This document shows, in pieces, positions 33,191 to 44,693 of a stretch of DNA of 64,000 bases. Each line of letters opens with the position of its first letter. Within the stretch, counting starts at the first letter, position 1. The position numbers were made by a program, and so were the translations under genes. This DNA comes from Paraphoma chrysanthemicola (Eukaryota; Ascomycota; Dothideomycetes; Pleosporales; Phaeosphaeriaceae). Under the pieces are notes generated by a model. It was not told where the DNA came from and did not search any database. It saw only the letters and a list, made by a program, of their open reading frames with translations. Location: NCBI GenBank assembly GCA_020744225.1, contig JAGMWG010000017.1, forward strand, positions 1,054,001-1,118,000, given 5' to 3'.

Positions 33191-35167
33191 GATTGTACGA
33201 GTATATGGTGCGATGTAAAGTGCGAAAAGACGGAGTGCAGACAGTGAACTCAAAGGCGCGTCAAATGGTACCTGTAACGAAAATACGGCTGGCTAAAATT
33301 TGGGTCAGCTCAAGACCGCTCTCCCAAGGCCAACAGCATTGTGCATCGTGGGTATTCGCTCTTTGCCTTTGTGGGCACCACATCGTCAAAGGCGAAATGC
33401 GTAGTGCAAACAAGGCCATGTTCGTGGCATTGTTCCGCCACCACAAAGCAAGCAAACATGCTCTACTTGTCGAACAGATGTTTCGCGAACTATCTGGTGG
33501 GTTGTCAACGAGAATTTAAGGACGTTGACGGTGGCTTTGGGTTTCCATCGAATATTTTACCAGCAGCAATGTTTCCAAATCGAGGTACATCGTAATCTGA
33601 CTGTCCCGATGCTTGCCAGCCATGCCGTAGCGGATCGTATCAAAGCCTAAAGCAACATTACCCATATACTTTGCACTGCGGAGTGAAGTGGTCCACACGC
33701 TCCAGTGTCGCGAAGCTGCCTCACGCCGTGATGAAGTGAAGGGAGTTAGACCTCCATGAACATTTGATAGTTGACTCGCAACTACCCACAGTAACAATAC
33801 CGAAATTGAAACCGCGTGTATCGCTTCGAACTCTACCATCGGAAAAGGCCCGAATGATTCCATGCCTACCGCGGTCAGCGACACGAACAGCACCACGGTC
33901 CCATCTCACGCCCTTCCATATGCCCATCTGTCAATCTTTCAAATCCCACTGCAACCCTTGTTCACCTAGTAAGCACTCAATCTCATCGCCTTACGGCTTC
34001 ATCCCACCCGGTTGATCAAACTCTTGGCGCACACGCAAGCCATATCGTCGCTCGCCCAATCTAGCCATCCACCATACTGCCGAATACGGCCTTCCCGAAG
34101 AGCCTCTGAAGTCAGGCCATGAAGTTTCGCACCTTTGCGGGTATGATGCAAGACACCGTTCGTCGCACGGCTTCTCGGGAGGGGCACGTGCGCGATCGTG
34201 ATTCGGCGCGACAGCATGTGCAATTGTCCACGCCCTTACCCAGTCCTCCGCTGATTACGACTGCGCAAAAGTACAAGCTTCAGACAGACGGGAAAAAGAA
34301 ATGTCACAATCGCGCCCAGGACGGATGTCACTCTCCTTTGGTTTTGCCCCTGAAGTTCGCGCTCGAGAGATCGCCTCGCACGCGAATAGCACGCACGAGC
34401 CACTGGCTTGACCGCTTGTGCAGCCTCGTGTTTCATGCTCCGCGATGATCCAGGAAGCTTTGCCAAGAGCTGCAAGACGTCGCTGAGACTTCACTGAGAC
34501 TTGGCTGAGGCTTGATGCGGACGTCGGAGGATTGCTTGAACGATAGAGGGGTGGAAGGGTTGGGCGATTGCGCGTACAGTGGTGTAGGGATTTGGAATAT
34601 TGGGAAGGTACGACGAGGACGCGAAAAATGCAGCGAGAAGAGCGAAGACCGAACTGGGAATCTTGCGTTGTGAAATAGATAAGAGGAATCGCTGCTGGGT
34701 GTTATCGGCAAATGCTCGCCATGCTGGGCCTGGAGGATGCGTCAACTAGCATGTGCAATGGAAAGGAACAGGATTTTGATCACATCTCATGTATTGGAAT
34801 CTACCACTCTCAAATCTCAAACTCCCACAGCGCTTTCGACGTTTACCCGCACATCTTCCTCGCGAAGCAGCGGTGTTGAACGCCAGGACTCTACCCACAC
34901 ATCTTTGTTGGAGCAGCGGTGTTTGGCGCTGAGCAATCTACCCGCACGTCTTCCGTGGAAGCAGCGGTGATGGACTCCCAAACGCCTACCCGCACCTCTC
35001 CAAACAAAGCAGCGGCGTTGGATGCCCCTAGGATGCCAATCGCAAAATAGCAGAGTACAGTAATGGTCTAAATTTTACAACTCCCAAGTGCTCCACGCGC
35101 GCCCAGTATATCTTGACAGTCGTGACAAACAGAATGCTTCTTCTCTTGTTGGGTATTGATTGATCGC
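33191..35167. repeat. Intergenic region with a 48-bp minisatellite (34844-35034)
   Basis: 2 kb without a supported gene. At its end four diverged copies of a unit of 47-48 bp start at 34844, 34892, 34939 and 34987, each opening TACCCRCAC and holding a GCAGCGGTG core. The length equals 16 codons but no frame is kept through all copies. It lies just past the 3' end of the next minus-strand gene. Confidence 0.65.
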
Positions 35168-35800
35168 TTAGACTTCGGTGATGGCGACAAGAGTCATCTT
35201 CGGGCTCTCGGTCTCCTCTGAGACCTCGCCGCGCTTCTTGTGTTCCGCGGCAGGAGTGCCAGCTGCGGCGCTGTCCTTGGGAACATTGACACCGGGGTTG
35301 ACGACGATGCCGATGCCGGCGTTGGGCGAGCCAAGCTCGACCTTGGGCTGATCCTTCATGGCCTCACGGGCATAGTTGAGAGCGGCCTCAAAGCCCTGGA
35401 GATCACGCTTGATCCACTCCATGGCGCCCTCTACGGCAGCCAACTTGTCGTCGGCAGCCGGAGCGGGAGCGCGCTTCTTGAGGAGATCGCTGATGGCGCG
35501 GCGGAGGAGGTTGGGTGCACGTTTGGCTGCTTCACCCTCAGTTGGTTGTTCTTGAGTTTCACCCTCGGCCTGCTGGCCTTGCTCTTGCTGACCTTGTGCT
35601 GCCTGCTCGCCGTTGTTGGCGGCCGCTTCGGCGGAGCCCGAAGCCAATGTGGCCATCAGTTCTGAGGCTGCTTTTGCTCCTTCGATCGCAATTTCACCAT
35701 CACCGACTACCAGGGCAGGAGAGTAGGCGCCCAAGTTGATGTTAAGTGGGACGGCGGCGACGGTGGCGACGAGCGCGAGGAGGACGTGTTGAGGAAGCAT
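35168..35800 (-). CDS. Secreted protein with dibasic (Kex2-like) sites
   Basis: Intronless, 210 residues. Signal peptide MLPQHVLLALVATVAA, then PLNINLGAYSPALVVGDGEI, a block I have seen in small secreted ascomycete proteins but cannot name. A Gln/Glu/Ala-rich low-complexity stretch (about 60-90) is followed by KR-APNLLRRAISDLLK-KR-APAPAADDK, that is, two Lys-Arg sites each followed by Ala-Pro, flanking an amphipathic 14-residue peptide; a third KKR lies near the C-terminus. This predicts Kex2-type processing into peptides. No Cys in the mature part. Function unknown; the upstream flank carries a direct repeat. Confidence 0.72.
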   Translation of the reverse strand: MLPQHVLLALVATVAAVPLNINLGAYSPALVVGDGEIAIEGAKAASELMATLASGSAEAAANNGEQAAQGQQEQGQQAEGETQEQPTEGEAAKRAPNLLRRAISDLLKKRAPAPAADDKLAAVEGAMEWIKRDLQGFEAALNYAREAMKDQPKVELGSPNAGIGIVVNPGVNVPKDSAAAGTPAAEHKKRGEVSEETESPKMTLVAITEV

Positions 35801-36058
35801 CTTGAAGATTTGAAGGTATATGAAGATGTCAAAGACGTTGTAGGGTTGGTGAATTCGAAGTGAAAATAGGTTCCAAAAACTAAGCAGTGATCAAAAAGTG
35901 AATGAAGAACGAGTCGCTAGGACTGATCTGTTAATGGGTAGTGTTGAAGTGAAGTGAGTGACCGGACTGAAGAATTGAAGAAGTGGGCTGATTAGCATCT
36001 TATATGCACTTGATCACGTATTCAGAGATCTGATATTGAACGCCCAGTATCGTGACTT

Positions 36059-36228
36059 GCCAAGAGTGGCCCACTGTTTTGAGTGAGGTTGAAACTTCTG
36101 TGAAGCCGCGCCAAGAACCCGCAAGCATAGCATGGCAGACCTGGCAGCTGTGCGCTCTGTGGGCCTCTCGCCAAGAGTGTCCCGCTGTTTGAGATAGGCG
36201 CGAAACTTTTGTGACGCGGAGCCAAGGA
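36059..36228. repeat. 59-bp imperfect direct repeat, two copies
   Basis: Copies at 36059-36117 and 36170-36228 start GCCAAGAGTGKCCCRCTGTTT and continue with a GAAACTTYTGTGA core, ending GCCAAG. Start to start is 111 bp. They lie about 260-430 bp upstream of the start codon of the secreted protein gene at 35800 and may be promoter elements or a small duplication. Confidence 0.65.
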
Positions 36229-39200
36229 AACTTAAGCGTGGTGTATGTTGCCCAGCGGAGTACTAACCTCCTCGGAGCATGGTCGAGTCGGTGCAATGAC
36301 CACGTTCTGGAGCTCTACTAGTGGCCTACGCCTGGACGTCAAGCAGGCATTGTTGCTTGCGGGATGTCGGACCCTCCGTAGAATACAGTAGCACATGGTG
36401 CTTGCCTGTGAGGTACACGTTAACCCACATTCTGAACATGGAGCATACGTTCCATCGAAGGACCGCGGGAACGGCCGAGTGTCAGTATAGGCCGGTAGTA
36501 CTGTGTGTAGCTCTTTTGCATATCTAGCAGCGAACTCAATATGACTGCGAGGCTGCCGGCTATCAGATCAGCGCTTGGGATGTCATTTGCCTCGCGAGGC
36601 TGCGGTTGCCAAGATTAGGAGGCCAGTGACGGGTCGGCTGCAGTCACCTCCTGCCTGGATGTGCATCGATCTGCGGAGCCTCAGGCACGGATGCGTGAAC
36701 ACGCAAGTCCGCGGTACTTGGCGACGTTTCTCCACAGCGTTCGTCTGGGGGTGGGTGTTCCAAGGAGCCAACCTCGGCGCATAGAGCTTCGGCCAGAGAA
36801 GCTTTGTCGCGACGATGACCGTGTTAACGAAGTGGGTCGGCAGGATACTTCCTCCATTAAGAACCCAGGGTAGCGGCTTAAGAGCCGCAGCCTGTAGTTT
36901 GAGATGCGACCGCTTTGAGGCATTCAGGCAAAGACTTTCTCTAGCTTGACCCTTTCGGGCAAGAACTGGGACACACATGAGACACCTTCATCCTTGGCGA
37001 CCGGGCAGATCGCTTCTTGTGCACCCAAATTAACCACGAGCTGCATCTCGAACCTAAGCTCCAGGATTAATGCTTGTCCTAGCTGGGGAAGCGCACGGGA
37101 GGCTGATGCGGGCGTCCCTGAGCCTGTCTCATGGGGAAGGGATCGAGGCAATTACAGTGCGGAATCGGCGTGCTATCGCAAATAGGAAGTAAACATTACA
37201 AGCGCAGGAAGAGATGAGTCGCAGATGCTGATTGAGGCGCGCTGATGAAGCTGTGCGTGTCGCGGCGGAATTGTCAATGGTCAAGTTGTGAATTCTCACG
37301 ATCAGGGGGCAAGCCTTGGCATCGGCATTCCTGCATGATCCTCTCCGATGGGAAATCCCTCATCCCATGACGACGACTGTCCAACCGGTCCGTCTGCCTT
37401 GTAAGAAACTTGTCCTCGAAGCCCAACGCGTCGCTGATACATGCACTACTAAAGTGCGTTAAGTCTCGGTCGCGCGATTGCCAGCTTCCTCTTCTACAGA
37501 CCTACACTGACTGACGCCTCCACCTCGAAGTATATCGCCCAGCTGTACCAAGCGCTGTCAACATCAGTCTTCTGCGTTGAGGTGGAGAAGACCCACAGCC
37601 CAGCTGTCTCCCCGCAAAATCCACTTTTGCACAGATCCCAAGAAGTCACTGTCTCTTGGTAGGAGTCGACAGCTGTTGGAAGGCTTGGTAGAAAGACAAG
37701 ACTTAGGCGCGACAGCTACTGTGGCCAAGACACCACCCTGGGAACAGCACGCGCATCGACCATTTTCGCGTCCACCAGCCTTCGCCCTTTCTGCGATATT
37801 TTCACGTTCTGGCCTTTTTTCTTGGGCCACATCCTGCGCATTCGTCGGATGTTCCCAGGTCTACGATGTTGGAGTTACAAGGTCGATGGCAGTACAATAG
37901 GTCCATACTCATCGATGTCTTCGATTGAAGGCTTTAACGCGGAGGTATCGTGCGCTGGCCATGAGTCCAGGCTTTTCACTGCTATCTGGATGATTGCACG
38001 GCGTCTCAACTACATTGGAACCAATGCGCAGCTCTCGTGGGGCTTGGCGGCACCACCCAAGTGCTATCGTGGGGTTGCCGACCTCTTTACACACGGACCT
38101 CTCCTTCCAGATAGACGACGAAGTAAGTCAAAATCAAGCGAAAAACTTAGAAAGAGAATGATCTTTATCTGCGCCTCCTTTGCTGTTCGATTTAGTGCAT
38201 ATTCACATATCTGTATGGTTCTGCGGTGAGTATCTCGCCATGTCGAATGATCGCGACGAAAATTGGTGGCGCAACACGAGAACAAGCATGTTGCTGTTTG
38301 AATCATACAAGATGAGGTTCAGATAAATGCACACTGAACCATTATTGTCGCGTGTCGCTTCTGTGCAGTGCTCCGATACTTGGCGATGAAGGAACCGAAC
38401 GCCCAGGCTCATCTCTTCGTCCACGGTAATAAACATTCCGATCGATCGACTCACACCACTATTGCATAGCCTGTGAGCACCATGCATCGATCTCCCGGAT
38501 ACGATAGAAACAGCCATTTAGTCCAAGTTGCACCAAGAAAAGGTAGTACGACTATCGTACCACTTTCTCATCTTGGCCTTCCAAGCCTTGAGCGTGCCGA
38601 GCTTACCGTCAGCATGGGGAAATATACCTCAGTCTTGATCATACTCTAGTCCAGCCAATGACCACTCTCAAAGTACACCCGACCGACTCCCGTTGCAAGC
38701 GGATGATCGACGCCACAGGGGAGGCGATCTTAGACTACATGGCTTACCCCAGGTACTAGTTTTGATGCACAATATATCAGCAGGCTACATCCTGCCTCAA
38801 GATTGAACACGAAAGTACGCCACTCACGATGCGAAGTGCGGCAGAAGGGCCGGAACGTACTCCAAGATTTCACGTTCCAGCTTCCGGGCCTTTGGACCAT
38901 CATCAGTAGTAGTGATGCATATCACGACGTCCGACTGGGCAGCCGGGCGCATGAGGTGGTCAAATCACCTCGATCCATGGATGCGTACTCGAGAGAAATA
39001 GTCGTCCTGCCTGGCGCAGCTGTGGATTGGAAATATTGCCAGAATGACAACGATTAAAGTCATGTTCCAGTCGCCCGCACAGCATGGTATATCTAGTGGC
39101 ACTCAAACGAGTTCTAGCGATTGTGGAGACAAGCCAATATCGGGACTTGAGACTTGGGGCTTGTGCAAGCCTACCTAGGTGCTTGCTTTCCCTTCGACAT

Positions 39201-39995
39201 CAGTCGCGCAGGAGGTGGAGATGCTCAAATAGTCAATATAGTGGCATCAAGAACATAAGCTGCGCGCATATGCGTTTGGGGGTTACATTCAAACGTCTTC
39301 TGCCATCGCCCCTATCATCGCGTTCATAATGATGCTAGACAACGATGTATTGAATCCGCTTGATATGTTCCACAACCAATACGATAGCGCGTAGCACCTT
39401 CCTAACTTGAGCAACTGGCGTGCCTATTGTTATCGAGCAAGACTTCAGTATTCCCCAACCGCGACTCTGTATCCACTGCTGCCCCATTTTGGCCAAGACA
39501 TATTCAGCCGCTTGCTTTTGCTATTCTGCTGGTAGTTATCACTTAGCAGATCCTAGAGGTCTTCGCATCTCTTTGTAAGCATAACATAAAATAGATGAAT
39601 ATTTGAGTACCTCCATGAGACTACAACTATTTATTTTAAGCAGCAGGTGAATATATCCAGCCTACATTATTAAAAGCACCAATATGCACTGTGCACGACA
39701 GAATAGATCTAGCCATTGCGTTCCTAAACTTGAGAATAAATGCGCGAAACTCTTCTACTTGAAGCCAACTCATGCGGTGGAAGTATGTAATGCTGGTTCA
39801 GGTGGGTGTTGGACTCGGCCGAGGTATGACAACCCCACAATCGCCAACGCAGAATTTTCGCGCCAACTATCATATGCTAGAACTAAGTACCATCCCATTT
39901 TTGAGATTGAGGATATGCGAAAACGCATCTCTTGACATGCTAAGATTATTTTTCAGGATATGAATCAACCAACTTTTCGAAGTTCCATCAAATCA
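36229..39995. other. Gene-poor stretch
   Basis: No ORF with domain, signal peptide or splice support in about 3.8 kb. One minus-strand ORF (36924-37151) has LPQLGQALILELRFEMQLVV, coding-like but isolated. AT-richer towards 39-40 kb. No terminal repeats, polyprotein or transposase motifs seen. Confidence 0.5.
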
Positions 39996-40086
39996 GGCTC
40001 GGTGGTGTAGTTGGTTATCACGTCAGTCTAACAAGGCACTCGCCCTCGGACACTGAAGGTCCCGAGTTCAAACCTCGGCTGAGTCA
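39996..40086 (+). tRNA. tRNA-Val (anticodon AAC) with a 17-nt intron
   Basis: Acceptor stem GGCTCGG pairs with CTGAGTC (two G-T pairs), discriminator A at 40086. D-arm GTG/CAC, anticodon stem TCAGT/ACTGA, T-arm CCGAG-TTCAAAC-CTCGG. The 7-nt anticodon loop CTAACAC is split after position 37 by AGGCACTCGCCCTCGGA, the canonical place for a nuclear tRNA intron. Internal A box (GTGTAGTTGGTTATCAC) and B box (GAGTTCAAACCTC) are present. Confidence 0.93.
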
Positions 40087-40118
40087 TTCTTTTTGAGTTC
40101 TTGAAGTCTTTTTTTTGC
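40087..40118 (+). terminator. RNA polymerase III terminator of tRNA-Val
   Basis: TTCTTTTT directly follows the tRNA 3' end and a second run of eight T lies about 20 nt further, matching Pol III termination on T runs. Confidence 0.75.
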
Positions 40119-41616
40119 TTGGATCGTGTGGTCGCGGTGTTGTTTAGTTGAGAGGTGGGCGTGGGGAGGTTAGGGGACGGGTATGTGATTATTTTTGCCA
40201 TGGGTGTGGACAACGCGAATGTTTCGTAAGCGAGGAACATCGAAACAGTCACTAAACTAGTTGTAAGCATTTACATTCAAAGTATGATCTATATCTCCAC
40301 GAGTGTAGGTGGGCTTTGTAATTGAGGGCTGCTCAACGTGCGCAGACGGCAGAATCTCAGGCCAAGTGCGTCACAAGTTTCTGCTGCTGTGTGACCAAAT
40401 ATCTAGCCCACAATTAATGAAAATGCTAGGAAAATGTTTTATCAGACGTCAAGGAAACCGAAGCGGAGACTCTTGTGTTCTTATGTACCATGAGGCTAGG
40501 CACTGGTAAGAAATGCCTTCCTGGGTCTTGCTAGCCCTTTAGGTATGGGATAGGCATGATATCCTGCCACTCCTAAGCTCTACGTTTCATCCTGCTAAAG
40601 ATTGTATACACCACATGTGGACATGCTCCTGTTTTGGCTTCCGAGCTTCAACCCTGCTAAAATGCGGATTTTCTTTTCTTCCACATTATTTACGCTCTTT
40701 CTCTGTGCTAAACTATTGTTCTACGTTTTCTACGCTTCATGGTATATTGCAACTCGTAGCTGTACATGCTGCATTATTGGTGGCACCTGACTGGGCAAAA
40801 CAAATTGCGGGCGACGTGGACGCACAGTCTATGCTGTTCCTTTTAGTAACCTTTCTGCAGTTCAAGTACGAGCTTGCGAAGCGCACGTAGAGCTGTGGAT
40901 AAAGTGCGCCATATCAAGGTTAATGTGCACGCTTGACCTTAGAAGTGTCCTGACAAAGTCAGGAACATAAATTCCGCAACAAGGATATTCACTTTGATCC
41001 AAGCATACTTTGTGTCAAGGTTACTGTCGTTGCATCGGGTCAGGATGGCGTTGTGCTGGAAGTGGGACGGGAAAATCAAAACTTGTAGCTTGTAAATGAT
41101 TCAAGAACACGTATTCCTATCGTAGAGATAACGAGAATGAAACATAGACAGCGGTAGAAGATACGGGTGAGAAGGAAGGTGAGATTTAGTGAGGATGGAC
41201 AAGATAGCGCGGCGCATGCCGGAATCCATCGCTCGGAACAAATATTCCGTCACGAACACACAACCAAATTTTGGAAGCACTACCCACATGTCCCCACATC
41301 CAACACATCAGCCATCTATAGCTTCTACCTTAGATAATTAGGCCTAACTTTAACTCAGACCGATCACCGCAAATCCACGCCAAACTATTGGCTCTTTCGC
41401 TGCTGACGTACGACACCGCCATACTCGCTTGACGACCAGCCCCCAATCCCACTAGCGCTTATGCGTATTGGTACAGCTATGTCGCATCTGATTGGTTTAT
41501 CCAAACCCAACCAAGACCGCTATCCACGGCTCGTACACATGTACTATGCAGGTTAATAAAAAGGGCAAGTGGTACATAGCTAGGTTGTGTTGGATCTGCA
41601 GGGTCGAAAAGGTAAG
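40119..41616. other. Gene-poor stretch upstream of the BBE oxidase
   Basis: AT-rich, short ORFs only (for example 40602-40890 in two frames), no domain. No signal beyond the downstream promoter. Confidence 0.45.
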
Positions 41617-41622
41617 TATATA
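41617..41622 (+). promoter_or_regulatory. TATA box of the FAD oxidase gene
   Basis: TATATA 55 bp upstream of the ATG at 41672, in a plausible core-promoter position. Confidence 0.45.
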
Positions 41623-41671
41623 GGCTGCAGCATGCCTTGCATGCGCGATTTTATCTGGTAGACGCAACAAG

Positions 41672-43245
41672 ATGGGGTCGATTGAGCAACCTCGTTTCGA
41701 TGTTGTGAAGGCTTTGGCGAAGTATGGTATTGAGCTTGATGAGACAGTGAAAGATGTAGGCGGTGTTGTAAGTCTGCATCCTTTTCCTACTCATGATTGA
41801 AATGTTCTGCGCATGGACTGGGGCGCAATTAACACGACCCCACGTAGACTCGGACGCTCTCCAAATTGTACCCGAAACAAGTCGTCTCCGACCACGAAAC
41901 ATGGAAAACTGGCTTCTGGTCTGCGAACCAGCGCCTCACGAATCCAGCAATCATTTTCCAGCCAAGCTCGGCTGAAGAAGTCGCAATTGTCCTGATTCTC
42001 TGTCGCGCAGCACAATGCAAATTCGCCGTCAAAAGCGGCGGTCATGCCGCAATGAAGGGCGCATCAAGCGCTGACAGCGGGGTGACGATTGATTTCGCGC
42101 GCCTCAATGCCGTCGTTCTAAATGAAGACAAAAGTATCGTCTCTATAGGCCCTGGAAACACCTGGGAACGGGTTTGTCGACAACTCGATCCCCACGGCCT
42201 CGGTGTCGCTGGCGGTCGCGCAGGCGATGTCGGTGCTGGAGGGTATACGCTTGGTGGCGGAATATCCTTCTTCGCATCCGCGCAAGGCTGGGGCTGCGAT
42301 AATGTTCGCACGTTCGAGCTTGTAACCGCAGATGGATCCATCATTTCCGTCACACAGTCCAGCCACCCGGACCTGTACTGGGCATTGCGCGGAGGCGGTC
42401 CAAACTTTGGGATCGTGACGCGATTCGATTACGAGACATTCCCACAAGGCGACATATTTGCTGGGAGTTTGTATTATGATTATGAGGAGAAGGATAATGC
42501 AATCAGCGCATTCAACACGTATTCAAACCACGGAGATCCCAAGGCCGCGACGTGGTTGTCGATCATAACCCACAAAGGAAGGAAATTTATGTCTGCCCTG
42601 GCAATGTATGCAGATCCACATCCCGATGCGAAGACTTTGCAGCCGTATCTGAGCATTCCGAATTTGGGTACCTCGGCGAAAGTACGCAGTATGGCAGATA
42701 TGGTGCACGAGGTTGCGGAGGTGAATGTTAAGGGCCATCGGCAGAACTACACGAACCATACGTACAAGTTCGATGCAGATTTCGTGTCTTGGCTCGCAGA
42801 CATGTACTGGGCGGAAATGGAGAAGGCCGGCGAGTTCTTCGAGACTCAACAAGGCTGTCTCTTCCTTCTGCAAGTAATCACTAAGGAAGCCGTTACATTG
42901 ATGCAGCGCAACGGCGGAAATTGCTTGCCGTTTAACGAACAGGACGCGCCGTACTTGAATGTTTTAACGCCAACTGCGTGGTTAAAAGAGGAAGACGACG
43001 AGGTGGTCATGACGTTCGTGAAAAAATTACATGGCCTCGCAATCGAAGAAGGAAAGCGACGCGGATTGTACACAGACTACGTGTATATGAACTATGCGTC
43101 GGCGCATCAGGATGTTTTGAAAGGATATGGAGAGGAGAACTATGAGCGGTTGAGGGCGATCGCGGCGGAATACGATCCGGAAGAGGTGTTTCAGAAACTG
43201 AGGAACGGGTATTTCAAGTTTGGTGGAGCGCCAGCGCCGTTATAG
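41672..43245 (+). CDS. FAD-linked oxidase, berberine bridge enzyme-like (PCMH + BBE)
   Basis: Exons 41672-41767 and 41848-43245 around an 80-nt intron (GTAAGT...GTAG); 497 residues. The FAD domain shows KSGGHAAMKG, where His98 is the expected covalent FAD attachment site, then TIDFARLN, GPGNTWERV, GGYTLGGGISF and DLYWALRGGGPNFGIVT. The second covalent site, a Cys in GxCxxVGxGG of bicovalent members, is replaced by GGRAGDVGAGG, so attachment is probably through His only. The C-terminal BBE motif is present (YMNYASAHQDVLKGYGEENYERL). No signal peptide, so probably intracellular. Such enzymes oxidise alcohols or amines, or close rings in secondary metabolism. The next gene on the same strand, about 450 bp on, is an NmrA/isoflavone-reductase-like protein, which suggests a short pathway. 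Confidence 0.88.
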
Positions 43246-43697
43246 ATGGTTATATAGACGTACTGGGTGGACTATGAGTTCCGCCAGATATGACAGTCGA
43301 TTGTCCTGCTATATGAACCGCGCCATAGATATGGTCACCTCGAGCTGCGATAGACCCTGCAAGGCGATGATGTAGAGGACAGCAATGATAGCTCGATGCT
43401 TTGACGAGGCTGCTTGCACTTCAAATATGTGCGTCAGAAACCGAAATATACGAGCGGTGATCCATCTCGTGTCGATCGCGAGATCTGCGCGGGCTCACCT
43501 GACACCGCGTTGATTGAGCAGGGTGGTCGATCTTAGGGTCGCGACGTAACGCGGGGCTGTGGCGTCCGATCGTGCGGGGGCGTCGTGCTACGTTTGAGTG
43601 GCTATGACAGCACAAATACCCAACACCTCCCTCAACTAGGTTCAGATCGAAATCCCAACCTTCCAAACGGATTTCATCACCATATAATCTGTTTAAA

Positions 43698-44693
43698 ATG
43701 ATCACAATTGCAGTCGCGGGCGGCACATCGCCAGGTCTTGGCCGTGCAGTTGTTACTGCAATACAGGAATACCCTGATAATTTGCACGCGATAGTACTCT
43801 CCAGAGAAAGCTCGGCGATTCCGCAATGGCTTCAAAAAACGGGCATTGAGGTTCGCAAAGTAGACTACAGTTCTGATGATTCTCTCTTTGCTGCGTTGCA
43901 AGGTGTCCACACTGTACGTCAACTAACATCAGCTTAATATGTGATTGACATCGTGTAGATCGTTTGTGTTTTGCTTGCAGCAGACGGAACATGGGCCCAA
44001 ACACAGATCAATTTACTCAATGCTGGGCTCCGCGCAGGGGTCCAACGCTTCGCGCCGGCGGAGTTTGGAGTTGGCGGGCTTGCTGTGCATCGAGTGGATA
44101 TGTTCAAACCTTCCCTTGAGGTCACGGCCGAGCTTCGAAAAGCGAAGGAGAATAATCCCAACTTCGAGTATGCAGGCTTCCATGTTGGGCTCTTCATGAA
44201 TTACCTAGGGTATGGTGCACCGGAAGCAGATGCTGCCACGCATGGGATGCGCGACACCTGGGTCTTTGTGTGGGATGTGAAGAGAATGAAAGCATCGATC
44301 CCGTTGACGAAAGAGGGCGAGATACCTACCATGACGATGACAGAGATCGGCGACGTTGGTCGATATGTTGCTGCATCGTGTCTGCTTCCGAAGGGCAGTT
44401 GGAAGGAAGACTTCAGCATCGCCGGGGAAACACTAAAGCTTGACGAGGTGGTGGAGAAGATCGAGCAGGTCCGCGGAGCCAAAATGGACGTAGTTTATCG
44501 ACCTTACGAGCAGGTCGAGTTGGAAGAGAAGAAGGAAGAGGTGTTCTATCCGAACAAGTTTTGGTTGCAGATCGAGCTGTTGGTTGGTCGCAACATCGTT
44601 GGAGAAGGCATTGTATCGCCCGTTGTTAATGAGCTGTGCCCGACTGTACAGCCATTGTCTGTGGATCAGTATTTGCGGAAGTTCTGGGGATGA
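43698..44693 (+). CDS. NmrA-like / isoflavone reductase-family protein
   Basis: Exons 43698-43913 and 43959-44693 around a 45-nt intron (GTACGT...GTAG); 316 residues. The Rossmann start MITIAVAGGTSPGLGRAVV has a GGTxxGLGR nucleotide-binding loop; RFAPAEFGVGG after strand 5 matches the FxPSEFG motif of PCBER/isoflavone-reductase relatives, and GDVGRYVAASC is also conserved. NAD(P)H-dependent reduction is the usual activity, but NmrA-type members act as redox sensors that bind regulators. It is tandem with the FAD oxidase, so a role in the same metabolite pathway is my preferred reading. Confidence 0.85.

Noticed and set aside
36229..39995. RIP-degraded transposon
   Set aside because: No terminal repeats or recognisable transposase/RT fragments by eye; kept only as a question.
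41672..44693. Full secondary-metabolite cluster
   Set aside because: No PKS, NRPS, terpene cyclase or cluster regulator within the flanking gene-poor DNA.
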